The notes beneath the pieces were generated by a model. That model did no database searches and was not told the origin of the DNA. It saw only the letters and a list, made by a program, of their open reading frames with translations. A DNA stretch of 64,000 bases, from the NCBI GenBank assembly GCA_905183005.1, contig CAJJDO010000031.1:537842-601841 (forward strand), written 5' to 3'. Shown here in pieces: positions 24,655 to 35,942 of this stretch. The position numbers were made by a program, and so were the translations under genes. The DNA comes from Paramecium pentaurelia. Its lineage: Eukaryota; Ciliophora; Oligohymenophorea; Peniculida; Parameciidae. The stretch's first letter is position 1. Every line of letters begins with the position of its first letter.

Positions 24655-25480
24655 ATGGATACTCAATTTTTTACAAGCAGCACAAGGTAAGATTTTTAAT
24701 CTATTGAATTAGCATGAGTTCATCATCTTCATCAAGTTCGAGAAAAGGATCTCAAGAATGCTTTAGTGATTTTGGAATTGATAAAAAATCTAGGAAAAGT
24801 AAAAAGAGTGCAAATCGAAGTTCCTCTTTTGCTTTAGGCTCTGTAACTGAAGTTTCAGAAGATATTGAAGATTATTTAGTAATACAAGATTTAATCAATT
24901 ATTAGATGAGTCGTTTGCCACACTTCTAGATGGTAAATGATAACAATGAATTTAGAGAACGAATTCCTCCAAGATTAAAAAGGAATGAAAAATATCAAAA
25001 AAGAAGAGCATCTTTAAGTCCACATGGAACAAATGGGTTAGCAAAGGTTGAAGAGGTAATTGGAGAAGATGATGAATTAAAAAACAAATGCATATTTAAA
25101 CTTGGTTTAATGTTAGATAAAGATGAATTTAATGATAAAAGAAGAAGATTGTTATAATCTAAAGATAGAATTAATATTGAAAAAGCAACAACAACAAATT
25201 TAACAATTTTAGAAGATGCTTAAGAAAATGTCAAAGAATTACAATAACATGTCATGAGTCCTACTTATAAATTAAAGGTTGATGAAGTTGATTTTGAATA
25301 AGAAAAAAAGCAATGGCAACCATAAGAAATAATAGAAGTTATTGAAGAAGAAAAACCAGATAATATAGTAAATATTAAAGAAAAAGAAATGTTTTAAAAA
25401 AGTATTAACATTATATAAATATTATAGTTAAAAAGATTTTACATGAAGAAAGAGATTTCTTAAAAAGAATTTTAAAAGGA
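24374..25480. repeat. sequence repeated after an N (left copy)
   Basis: This 1107-bp block reappears at 25482-26588, offset by 1108 bp, with no difference I could see. The single N at 25481 separates them. The left copy stops in the middle of a coding exon and the right copy begins in intergenic DNA, as expected for two contig ends that overlap but were joined by a placeholder N. Most likely an assembly artefact. Confidence 0.85.
24655..25480 (+). CDS. Ser-rich protein, truncated first copy
   Basis: The 5' part of the gene annotated at 25763-26714, identical over its whole visible length and cut by the N at 25481. It lacks the last ~45 codons. It should be treated as the same gene seen twice, not as a separate paralogue. 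Confidence 0.6.
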
Positions 25481-25481
25481 N

Positions 25482-26588
25482 GTATAAATTGATATATTTA
25501 ATCCTTACTAAAATTTGGTTTTACTAATGTGTAAAGAAATAGAAGTATTTAATGAGAATCTATATTTTTGATATCAACTTGTACATTTTTATAATTTAAT
25601 TTATAATTCAGTACACAAAAAATAAATAGTAAAAATTGAATTTAGATTTTGTTTAAAAATGCGTCATAAAAAGTAAATTAGATCTTGAAGAGTGATAATG
25701 AGACTAAGTTTTTATGTGAATATCTGGACATTTTTATTTGTCAATATTTTAATTATTTTGTCATGGATACTCAATTTTTTACAAGCAGCACAAGGTAAGA
25801 TTTTTAATCTATTGAATTAGCATGAGTTCATCATCTTCATCAAGTTCGAGAAAAGGATCTCAAGAATGCTTTAGTGATTTTGGAATTGATAAAAAATCTA
25901 GGAAAAGTAAAAAGAGTGCAAATCGAAGTTCCTCTTTTGCTTTAGGCTCTGTAACTGAAGTTTCAGAAGATATTGAAGATTATTTAGTAATACAAGATTT
26001 AATCAATTATTAGATGAGTCGTTTGCCACACTTCTAGATGGTAAATGATAACAATGAATTTAGAGAACGAATTCCTCCAAGATTAAAAAGGAATGAAAAA
26101 TATCAAAAAAGAAGAGCATCTTTAAGTCCACATGGAACAAATGGGTTAGCAAAGGTTGAAGAGGTAATTGGAGAAGATGATGAATTAAAAAACAAATGCA
26201 TATTTAAACTTGGTTTAATGTTAGATAAAGATGAATTTAATGATAAAAGAAGAAGATTGTTATAATCTAAAGATAGAATTAATATTGAAAAAGCAACAAC
26301 AACAAATTTAACAATTTTAGAAGATGCTTAAGAAAATGTCAAAGAATTACAATAACATGTCATGAGTCCTACTTATAAATTAAAGGTTGATGAAGTTGAT
26401 TTTGAATAAGAAAAAAAGCAATGGCAACCATAAGAAATAATAGAAGTTATTGAAGAAGAAAAACCAGATAATATAGTAAATATTAAAGAAAAAGAAATGT
26501 TTTAAAAAAGTATTAACATTATATAAATATTATAGTTAAAAAGATTTTACATGAAGAAAGAGATTTCTTAAAAAGAATTTTAAAAGGA
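25482..26588. repeat. sequence repeated after an N (right copy)
   Basis: Right copy of the 1107-bp block at 24374-25480. It continues without a break into the intact 3' end of the Ser-rich gene, so this copy is the one to use for annotation. Confidence 0.85.
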
Positions 26589-26714
26589 GAGTTAAATAAA
26601 TAAGAAGATATTTAAAAAAAATAATAATTCTAATCAGAAGTAGGTGAAACAAATTGGAATTAATTAATTTAAGAAGCAGAAGAGTAAGTTAATAGTGATG
26701 AAGATTACTAATGA
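25763..26714 (+). CDS. Ser-rich, acidic hypothetical protein (complete copy)
   Basis: About 299 aa with two 26-nt introns. The first intron fuses MDTQFFTSST to a poly-Ser run (SMSSSSSSSSRKGS), which fixes the start at ATG 25763. Then come a basic Lys/Ser/Arg stretch (DKKSRKSKKSANRSSS), a conserved-looking block around RIPPRLKRNEKYQKRRASL, and an acidic Glu/Gln-rich coiled-coil tail (ILHEERDFLKRILKGEL). I recognise no family. The RRAS motif is a good match to a basophilic kinase (PKA-type) site. Confidence 0.65.
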
Positions 26715-26761
26715 ATATTTAATTTGTTATATATTTCTTATTGAGTAATAATAAATATATA

Positions 26762-27817
26762 TCAATCATTTGCTTTACTCAATTCTCTAAAATTTAATGA
26801 AATTTTCTCTGAAATCTCATAATTAAATTCAGTAATATTATTATGAGCCATATGAGGAAATAGTTCTAATCTCGATTCCTTATTTTAATTATTTAATCTA
26901 AATTAAAGTTAATATTTTACTATTTTTAAAGGAAAATTGAATGAGTTGAAGGAATTAGAGTATCATCAACACCATGAATAAATAAAGCAGGACATTGAAT
27001 TTTTTTTATGTTCTCTTCATTATTAAATCTTTCATCCATGAATTTACTAACCAAGTATCCAATTCCAAAAACCATTTCTCTAATAAGTGATTTTAAAGAC
27101 TTAAAAGCAGAAATAATAATCAAACCTTTACATTTCTTTTATGAAGCAACATGTATAGCTGGTCCTGTTCCAATTGATCTATTTTTATTAAAAATTAATA
27201 CCTTCCAAAAATAAATATTTTACTTTCATCTAGCTAATATTCATCTTTGATATGTTCATATGCTAGAATAGAATCTTCTAATATTATCTTGGCACTTGTT
27301 TCAGTATATTTATAAATGCCATATTTTGGATATTCTATTAAAAATGCATTAAATTATAAAGATTTCATAAGATTTCTTACAAAATATGCTGCTTCATCTC
27401 TATATTCTTAATTAAATAACTTACATCGTCTCTCCATTTCCATGAAAATAGATGACATTGTATTCTGTATTTGCAAATGAATCATTTCTAAGGTAAGCAT
27501 AAAGAACGATCCTATTCAATTCTATATTATTGCACCTCTAATTCTAAATCTCTTCTCCCACTTTAAAGTTAATATATACTAAATTTACCATTTTTTCTAA
27601 CTACACTAAAGACTTTAAGATCTTATTAGCTGATGTTCTAATATTCATTACATGATCTTGCTGGAAATATAATCTTATCTAATAGACTTTCTAATTAGGA
27701 TTTTATCTTTTAAATGAATGAACGAAATCTTTTTGAACGAGAAAACAACATCATTAAAACAAGGAACAACATTAATAATGTTAATATTAAGCAGAGCTAA
27801 TAAGTAAGATAATCCAT
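26762..27817 (-). CDS. membrane-anchored alpha/beta hydrolase, copy A
   Basis: About 318 aa, introns of 28, 25, 23 and 23 nt. An N-terminal signal anchor (LTLLMLFLVLMMLFSRSKRF) is followed by an ABHD13/ABHD17-like alpha/beta hydrolase fold: VIYFHGNGET oxyanion strand, FLIEYPKYGIY, nucleophile elbow FGRSIGTGPA (GxSxG-type with Ser in SIG), Asp in FIHGVDDTLIP and His near FPHMAHN. All three triad residues are thus present. Likely a serine hydrolase such as a lipase, thioesterase or depalmitoylase at a membrane. Tandem with a paralogue on the same strand. Confidence 0.85.
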
Positions 27818-27884
27818 TAATTCTATTAAATTTTGTATTGATATATATATATTTATATTTAGAATAATAAATAAAGGAAAAAAA

Positions 27885-28914
27885 TCATGAAAACTTCTTC
27901 TATTTTAAATCAGTAAAACTTTCTAATATTGGACATGCAATATCGTCATCAATATCATATTCATTATGTGTCATTCTTGGCCTTAAATGGAGATTAGATT
28001 ATTATTAAATATTAATAGGAAGACTTAAATTATTATAATATTAAATACTTTTAATAGATTTCTTAGGAATGATGCGATTTAATTAGAGGATCATCTAATC
28101 CATGAATCAACACTATTGGACATTTAATTTCTTATGATCTTTCTAAATTTCTAAAGAAATTAGGCAAACAACATAAGAAGTTTAAAATGCATCCACATCC
28201 ATAACAAAAATCACTTATTATATGTCTAATTGATTTATAAGCAGACATAGTTATTAATCCTCTAATATTTCTTTGATTAGCTAAATAAAATGAAGGCCCA
28301 GTGCCAATTGATCTTAATATAAATTATAACTTACCTTCCAAAAACATAGATTTATTCATCATTTAATTTGAACTCCTTTTTAATTTCATCGTAATATACT
28401 AATGAATCTTGCTCTATTAATGTTGAAGTCGCTTAGAAATTCCTATATATACCATAACCTGGATATTCTATTACAAACATATTTGCATTAATCATTTTCA
28501 TTAATTATTCCATAAATATTGAAGCTGCATACCTAAACCTATTAAATATAATATGTACATGTCTTCTGCATTGCCATGAAAATATATTATATATAAATTC
28601 GTTTCTGAATATTTATTTTTAATATAAACATAAGGAAGGCTTCTAACTTTTTCAAGATTTTATGAATAATCAGTTGGCTTTCCATTAACTACGTTTATTT
28701 TAGTTTTACCCAAATTACCATCTTAATTATAGAGGTTAGCAAAATATAGTTTGCCCTCAAAATATTTTTCTTCATACATCGGAAGTGGAGCTGGAAATAT
28801 GATATTGTTTATCTTTCCAAAACAATGTAAGATAGTCAATATAATTAAGTAGAGTCCAATAAATATACTGAACACAACAATAAGTGCAATATGAGAAGAG
28901 TCTTAATCACTCAT
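27885..28914 (-). CDS. membrane-anchored alpha/beta hydrolase, copy B
   Basis: About 320 aa, introns of 20, 22 and 25 nt. Same layout as copy A: signal anchor (IALIVVFSIFIGLYLIILT), YIIYFHGNAED, FVIEYPGYGIY, elbow FGRSIGTGPSF, Asp in LIHGLDDPLI and His in RPRMTHNEYD. It differs by a longer loop between the anchor and the first strand and a Cys-rich lid (CYGCGCILNFLCCLP). The lid difference suggests a different substrate. The start of copy A lies 67 nt downstream of this gene's stop. Confidence 0.85.
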
Positions 28915-29140
28915 AAGTTAGATAAATAAATATATTAATAAATTATTAGTAACTTACAAAATTAAGAGGAATGATGAACCTTATTTTGAGATTAAAATTA
29001 TTATTTTTTTATGACCTTTTGGTTATTTAAGAATTAATATACTTATTGTAACTGAATACATTGTTCTAAAAATAATATGAATTAATATTTTATAATCAAG
29101 ATAAAACTTTTTAAAACAAATTTAATAAGTTAATAAGAAG

Positions 29141-29602
29141 TCAAAATTCAAAGGATCTGATAAGTCCCTTATTTTTTTATGTTGAAGGTCTTAATCCAGA
29201 TAAATTATAAAAATATTATTTTGTTTAGTTCCACTCCTTATCGTATTATTATTTTGAATATGATGATTTTTTTGTAGTGATATGTTTAAACAATATTAAA
29301 TTATCTCTTCTTATTTAATCTTGTTCAGTTTTCTTTCTTGAATTTAAGCTACTTATTCTCTTTGGCTTATCAAGTTTGATATTTGTACTATTCATAATAT
29401 TTGTGATCTTCTCTAATAATAATCTATTATCCTTCTCAATTTAAGTGTATCTATCTTCTAAAATCTATACTTTCTTCATATTTGGTATGCGATCAATAGT
29501 TCTAGGTATAGTTATGAGTGGTCCTATTTACTAAAGTCTACTATATCCATCTAACATTTCCTTTTCTTACATTACTCTTATATGAGGTTTAGGTCTGTGC
29601 AT
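29141..29602 (-). CDS. hemingway/CFAP97-domain-like protein
   Basis: 153 aa, uninterrupted. The central part (YTQIEKDNRLLLEKITNIM, then KISSLNSRKKTEQDQIRRDN with small differences) has the KIAA1430/hemingway pattern: a helix with IExxNRxLLxKI, a short Ser/Lys linker and a second helix of the LNxxxRKxExxxIxxxN type. CFAP97-family proteins are cilia and flagella proteins in animals. The rest (HITTKKSSYSKQQYDKEW, GLRPSTQ) is basic. Assignment is from pattern memory; the alternative is an unrelated basic coiled-coil protein. Confidence 0.6.
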
Positions 29603-29686
29603 AAACTATTTTTATTTGATAGTAGTTATTGTTTATATATTTATAAATATATAATTTTATTAAATATGAATCGTTTAATATTATAC

Positions 29687-31012
29687 TCATTTTTTTTTTA
29701 ACAAAGCAACTTCTAATTCCTCAGTCAATAATTATTATTCTTAAAATGAATCATAAAGTTTTGATTTTATAACTGGGTTAAATTTTTAATAATGTTTTAA
29801 AATGAAGTTAATAAAGAATTGTTGGACTTGCTTAGGGAATTAGGGGAAAATCTAAATTAATTTAATTTGATTTCTTACTTTTTAACAATCAAAAATTAAC
29901 ATTTATACTGCTGTAATATTGACACTCTAAATTATTCCAACAATATCTCTGAAAAAGAGTTTAAAAATTGCAGAAGAAGGGTATCTGATTTTAGCAAAGC
30001 TTGAAAACATTTGTAATTTTAAAAGATTGTTGAATTAATCATATCTCTCAATGAATTATTATTCAAAAAGTTTAAAAATTTCAAATGTTCCATGTCCAAA
30101 TTGTTTATATAACATAAATAAGGTTGTAATATTTTAAGGCTCTGTTGTTGGGATATTCTTTATAGCTTATTCTTCCAATAATTTCCAAAATTCAGGTGAT
30201 CCATTACCAAATAATGCTATTCCTGTACCAACTCTATATTTAGAATATAAAATGATATATACCTTATTAAATCTTAAAATTCCATCTCAGTAACTAAGGT
30301 CTGCTTTTCCAATAAATCAAATATATCCTTCCTTTGAATCCTAGCCAATATCAAACCAAAAGAGAAATGTTTAAGATCACCTGACTTAAAATGATCTATT
30401 TGTTATTTGAAATTTAAAATAAAGGATTGCTCTACTTCTTTATTTGTTGACTTAGTGTACTATGAAACTTATCCATAAATAAACATAGCCAACCCAATTT
30501 ATGATGCATTTAAATCAGGAGCCTATGATACAGCAGCTACAAAATTGAATTATTATTAAAAAAATTATTTTGAGTAATTTCCTGACACTAATAGGGATAA
30601 TATGTCAAGAGTTTCTGTCAAGGAGGCTTATCTAATTTATTATATTGTTAATATTACTATTCTAGATATAATTATGTTGTTCTATCAAATACTTTTTATG
30701 CATAATTTTCATCATTTATTTACTATTAAAAACATATGGATACTAATTCTCTTATTTCTTAATTTTCAAATTAAGGTAAATATGGCTTTAATTATTATAT
30801 TAAACTTGAAACCTCTTTCAAAATTAAATTATTCATTTACATTTTTGATCTAATTATTTTCCTTAATGCAATTTGTTAAGTTAATTTAAAATTGCTCTAT
30901 AATCATTTGCTTATGTGGTTTGAGAAAACTAATAATTTGGAATTCTCATCCTGTGAATGAATTTTTAAGATGTGCCCATTGCAAAAAAAAATCTAAGGTA
31001 TTACCTTCTCAT
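29687..31012 (-). CDS. hypothetical, probably organellar helical-repeat protein
   Basis: Roughly 400-410 aa with at least three short introns. The N-terminus (MRRQYLRFFFAMGTSQKFIHRMRI) is basic and hydrophobic, as in a mitochondrial targeting peptide. The rest is helical with weakly repeating units (GLAMFIYGQVSQ, HFSFGLILARIQRKDIFDLL, GTGIALFGNGSPEFWKLLE). The last block resembles helical-repeat RNA-processing proteins of mitochondria and plastids, but I cannot name a family. My exon joins do not sum to a multiple of three, so one intron or the last ~60 codons are misplaced; the 3' end may be 29725 instead. Confidence 0.5.
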
Positions 31013-31034
31013 ATTAAATTTATTAGAAAAATAA

Positions 31035-32680
31035 ATGAATTAATTATAATTATCATAAGCATAGTCCCCAAGAGAAAGTAATTTCGATTATGAAGAATAA
31101 CCTCAAATATAGTCAATTCAATTACATTAAAGTAGAGCAGCACTATCAATTATCACTAATGTAATCTTACTCATATAAGGAATTTAGATATAAATTTTAG
31201 TTGCTATATTTTAAATATTCTTAATACTGTTTAATTCATATATCGCCTTTGATTTAAGCTATAAGATATCCCTTCTATATGTTACAATTTTGCATTTTCT
31301 TTAAATCATTAAGATTGGTGTATATAATAATAAGTAAAGTTTAATTATTAATTTTGTCTAGAAAATTATACAACAATCAATATTGTTGCATATAGATATT
31401 TTGGGGAATTCTCTCAATTTCTTATTATGTAATTTATATTTTTAGCATTTAAGGGATGCTTAATGTATTTCTTAGAAAATAATGATTTTCCTATTTAATA
31501 TCCAATACTTATGCATTTAATATTCACACTTACATGGTTTGTTTTGGTATTACACAATTATTTTAAAAATAAAAATGAAAAAAGCTTTACTTTAGTTGTA
31601 AATTTTGAAAATTAATTTAGTTGACAGTTTTATTCAGATTTTTTTTAATTCTCTAACTAATGTTAATTAATCTTAAATAAATTGAATGGATAGATTGGTA
31701 ATGGATATATATATTTACAATACTCTGGATATTCTTGGCTTTAATTTGTATTTTTTAAATCATTTTTTTATTTGATTTTATTTGCAAAGCCACATAATTG
31801 TTGTAAGAAAGAGATCCAATCAATAGGGAAGCAATTAATTAGTAGAGTATACATATTGAGAAGGTTTAGTTATAGGATCATTATGGATTAATTTACTAGC
31901 CTTATGCATTTCTGGTCTACCCACTTTTAGCATGATTTGCTATACTATTAAATTGTCAACAGGATAAAACAGTTACAATTCTCTGTCAATTACCTTGTCA
32001 GTTATATACTCATTAGTGTTTATTGTCTATACTATGTATTATCGAATCTCTTTAAGGTTAAAATATAATGTATTATTAAAGTCTATTTATTTGTTAAATC
32101 TAATAATAGAGAGGAATAGATAACAATATTGGAGTCAATACTGATAATTAATAAAGATATTAATTAAATTCTCCAAGTTCTAAACATAAAAATCATTTGA
32201 TTAAAAGTAAAGAATAGATTTTAACTCAACTACCCTAGTATTTGGTATCTTATTAATATTTATGGTTAGATTAGATTATCACAAACCTACTTTTTACCAG
32301 CTATTGATAATGATAATTTACCATAGTTAAAACAATCATAATAATAATAAATTCAATAACAATAACATTCCAAGAAGAATAAAACAGATTAAGAATAACC
32401 AAAATTAAGTAATCGTATATCTCTTACTGAAATCAATTCAGACAAAGATACACAATGTTTTAATTGTTATTAAAATGAAAGTTGTGCAGTTTATATGCCA
32501 TGTGGACATGGTGGATTATGTGTGAAATGTGCTACCGAATGGTTCACTGAAAAATAAGAGTGTTTAATATGTAGAAAAGTAATTATTTAATTCATATATA
32601 TTTAGCCTGTTGAATCTGTTGTAAAAATTTCATAGTCAGAATAAAATAAAGTTTAGGTAATCGATGTATTGGCTTTTTGA
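31035..32680 (+). CDS. multi-pass membrane RING-type protein (exons incomplete)
   Basis: The start at ATG 31035 opens into SPRESNFDYEEQPQIQ and then hydrophobic segments (VAIFQIFLILFNSYIAF; LYVTILHFLQIIKI). The middle (about 31330-32240) is strongly hydrophobic but I could not join its exons. The last third is clear: a Gln-rich linker followed by a C3HC4-type RING, CFNCYQNESCAVYMPCGHGG, then LCVKCATEWF and ECLICRK, and a tail after a 27-nt intron. It resembles transmembrane RING E3 ligases with a C-terminal finger on the cytosolic side. The head-to-head neighbour starts only 22 nt away. Confidence 0.65.
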
Positions 32681-32731
32681 AAATTCTTTTATTATTTCTA
32701 TCGATAATTCATTAATTAATATCATTTTTAA

Positions 32732-33221
32732 ATGAAATCCAAAATATTGAACACTGGCTCTATTCCTGAAAAAAAACCAACCGTTTATTTAAATGATGGG
32801 CAAGGAAGAGATACTTATATTTCTTATAACAATGGAGGAAATTTTGCTTAAGAGTTTCGCTTTTTAGTTTCACCTAAATAGCCTACTTCTTTAAGATTGA
32901 AATACAACTATAGTTTACAATAAGATTATTCATCACCAAGAATTAATTATTAAGGAGATGGAACAGGCAGAGACACCTATATTTTGTAATTTTTATTGTT
33001 TGAAAATAATTAGATCGAATGTGAAAGATAAATGCATAACAGGTTAACTAAATTACAAATCCATGCTTAGAAGTGAGACTAATTTTGGTTAACTTCAAAA
33101 GTAAAGATATTAATTGCCACCTCTTGCTAAATAAAAAATGGGTCTCGTCTATTAATAATAGAAAGTTTAATCAAGTAGATTATCCATTCCAAAAGGCAAA
33201 CTATTATTTAATGAAGAGTGA
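32732..33221 (+). CDS. DGxGRDTYI-repeat protein
   Basis: 153 aa with one 28-nt intron near 32987. The short motif DGQGRDTYISYNNGG near residue 23 recurs as GDGTGRDTYI near residue 75. Small proteins of ciliates, algae and oomycetes carry such DGxGRDxYI units; I recall them in ciliated protists but cannot tie the motif to a proven function. The remainder is basic (QLPPLAKQKMGLVYQQQ). I would look for it among axonemal proteins; that is inference. Confidence 0.6.
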
Positions 33222-33753
33222 TTCTCTAAATATTCAACATAAATAATGTTATTTATTCGTAAATTTTTGGTACATTATTATTTATACAACATTAAGTAAA
33301 ATTCAATAAGAAAATCTTGTTGATATGTTATAATTACTATAGTTTATTGATAATACTTTATAAATTAAACATAAAGCTTATGATAAATTCATTCAAAGGT
33401 TTTAATCTTTCTAAAACTAAAAAAAGAACAAGAAAATAAATGATATCATTAATTAACAAATTTGGTATCAAAGTTATAAATAAATATTTTTAGAAATCTA
33501 TTAAACTTTTAATATTCTTTTTAGTTTTTTTATTTAATATTGATTATAATTACCGTTCACTTATCTGATAATATTAATTGCAAATTTTTAACAATTTTTT
33601 TACTTATAATATATTTAAGGAAATTTGGATTTTATCTTTTATAGTCAGTTTGACGATTTTGTCATTATTGTCATTAGGAAATTTTGCAATATGTCCAATA
33701 AATCTATAATGATTAGGATAATTTGATATGATAATATAAATTAAAAACATTTT
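33222..33753. other. intergenic spacer
   Basis: About 530 bp of AT-rich convergent spacer between the DGxGRD gene and the ALBA gene. No gene or RNA that I can support. Confidence 0.4.
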
Positions 33754-35676
33754 TCACATTGGAGTACACATTTTCTCGTTTAGCTCTCTTCTTTTATCCA
33801 AATTGTTGATTATTTCATTTTATCCTGTTTATTTGATTCCTCCCTTATTCTTATAGTTTTAATCCTTATTATCGTTATTTTTTCTTTTCTCCTAATTGTT
33901 CTGATTATAATTTTTTTCCCTATTATCTTTATTGTCCCTATAATCCTTTTTTTCTTTGTTGTCCCTCTTTTCTTTATTATCTCTGTTATCCCTTCTATCT
34001 CTATTATCTCTGTTATCTCTATTATCTCTGTTATCTCTATTATCTCTATTATCTCTATTATCTCTATTATCTCTGTTATCCCTTCCATCTCTATTATCTC
34101 TGTTATCCCTTCCATCTCGATTATCTCTATTATCTCTGTTATCTCTGTTATCCCTTCCATCTCGATTATCTCTATTATCCCTATTATCTCTGTTATCTCT
34201 GTTATCCCTTCCATCTCGATTATCTCTATTATCTCTGTTATCTCTGTTATCCCTTCTATCTCGATTATCTTTATTATCCCTATTATCTCTGTTATCCCTC
34301 TTATCCCTATTATCCCTTTTATCTCTATTATCCCTATTATCCCTATTATCTCTGTTATCCCTATTATCTCTATTATCTCTCATATCTCTATCATCCCTTA
34401 TATCCCTATTTAAATTAAAATTCTGTGTGTTTTATTATTCCATGTTGATCATATTCCTTTCTTCTCTAATAAAATTAGACTTTGAATTTGGATAATTAAA
34501 TTAACCAAATCCATCTTAATTTTGGAAGCTCCCTTAGGTTCTATCAAATTACTGTGTAGATATATTAGATTGATTAAAAAATTATGATTAAGAATCTGTA
34601 AGTTATTCTTCCAATCTTTTTTTTCTTTATTCGGTATTTCTAACTGGTTTGTTATAATTATTCTGATATTATCCAGAATTCACAAAATCTTATTAATATT
34701 ATTAATTTGGATCATATTATTATCTTTATTATTGGTAGGGAGGCTAATGTTAGAATTTCTAAGAATTAGAATTTGAATATTAATTTTGTCTTGGGATTGA
34801 TATTTCTTCAAAGCCATCATCATCATCAGGTACTTTAGAATGTTTAAAGTTATGAGCATAATGAAAATACTCCTATTGTCTGTTATCATATTTTTAATTC
34901 TTATTTTACTACATATCAAACTCTTATCTATAATTTTAATCTTATGTTCTTATTTTATTAGATTGACCAATTTAATCTTATTAAGGTGTTGCAAAAATAT
35001 CCTTATGCTTAATCATTGATTCTTATAAAGAAGATCTAAAATCTACTTAACTTCTATAATATCTTTCACCCTCTCTATTATCAACTTAATCCTCTTCTAT
35101 TTATTCCTAATCTTCATCTTCTTAACTTTCTTCTTGTTATGTATCAGCTGCTGATGAATTATCATATAGTTCTCTCATCATAGGATCTTGATATTTAAGT
35201 AATTGTGCAGATCTTTCATCAAATAACGATCTTTAATATCCTGGTTTTGCCATTTCTTCTTAGGTTGGATTAAATGTAAGTTTTATAATGATTGATGGAA
35301 TTTTTACACTAATATTAACATCGATTAATCCCTCCTCTAATGGTTCATAATGGTAAAATTTCTCAATGCTTTCAATTAAAGTAATCTAGAATGAATTAAA
35401 ATAAACTCTATACTTCATGAAGTTTAGGAAATTTATCTTTCAAGATTTTAGCCATCATTAAAGCACTGGGGGCTGTTTTATCATAAGCAACTAAATGGAT
35501 AGAAGAAAATTCTAATATAATTTTGATTTATTACTTTCTTCTCTTAAAAGCTTCTCTGCTTTCTCAATTAAATTATGTATTCCTTATTTTACAGGTATAA
35601 CATTTTAAGCATAAGGAAGTTCTATAGTTGTCTTATGGTATTTATTTTTAGTTGAATTGTAATGATTTTTTGGCAT
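33754..35676 (-). CDS. ALBA-domain protein with a long Arg-Asp-Asn repeat tail
   Basis: About 623 aa with introns of 23 and 28 nt. Residues about 15-100 are an ALBA-like domain: NVIPVKQGIHNLIEKAEKLL, SIHLVAYDKTAPSALMMAKI, LKDKFPKLHEITLIE. ALBA proteins bind RNA or DNA; in protists they act in translational control. Then follow an acidic stretch (EESQEDEDQEQIEEDQVD), a Gln/Asn/Tyr-rich low-complexity region, and from about 34400 down to 33892 a tract of roughly 40 RDN-type triplets with K, G and Y variants (DNRDGRDNRDNR). The tract takes the place of the RGG tails common in other ALBA proteins. The coding repeat is exactly in frame, so the tract is protein-coding, not a microsatellite by chance. 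Confidence 0.82.
33892..34400 (-). repeat. in-frame 9-nt tandem repeat encoding RDN units
   Basis: On the coding strand the unit is AGAGATAAT-like, with AGG, GAC, AAA and GGA variants. Length changes by whole units would keep the frame. Long open frames seen on the other strand and in other frames here are by-products of the repeat. Confidence 0.85.
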
Positions 35677-35942
35677 TAAATTAATCTTTAATAAATAATA
35701 AATAATGAAATTTTGAGTTAATAATGGAGAATAATATCATTTGATTGATATTTATTTCATAAAAATAAGATAATTTACTTTCTAATTTTTTTAATAATTC
35801 TCATCTTAAATGAACATTAATTCAGATTAATTAATATTTAATTAAATGAGAAATCCACTATTAATGTAAAAATGATAAATTATATTAAATATATTCAATA
35901 TATAAGAATTAAAAATTATAATATAATATAATTTATTTATTT

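Noticed and set aside
24374..26588. True tandem gene duplication
   Set aside because: Copies are identical, separated by one N, and the left one is cut inside an exon; an assembly overlap explains this better.
33892..34400. CRISPR-like array
   Set aside because: Repeat units are contiguous 9-mers without unique spacers and they encode a protein tract in a eukaryotic gene.
33956..34495. Long Leu/Ser-rich ORF on the plus strand, and a Glu/Ile/Thr-rich ORF on the minus strand at 33810-34214
   Set aside because: Both are other-frame readings of the 9-nt repeat in the ALBA gene, whose frame alone joins to a recognisable domain and a natural stop.
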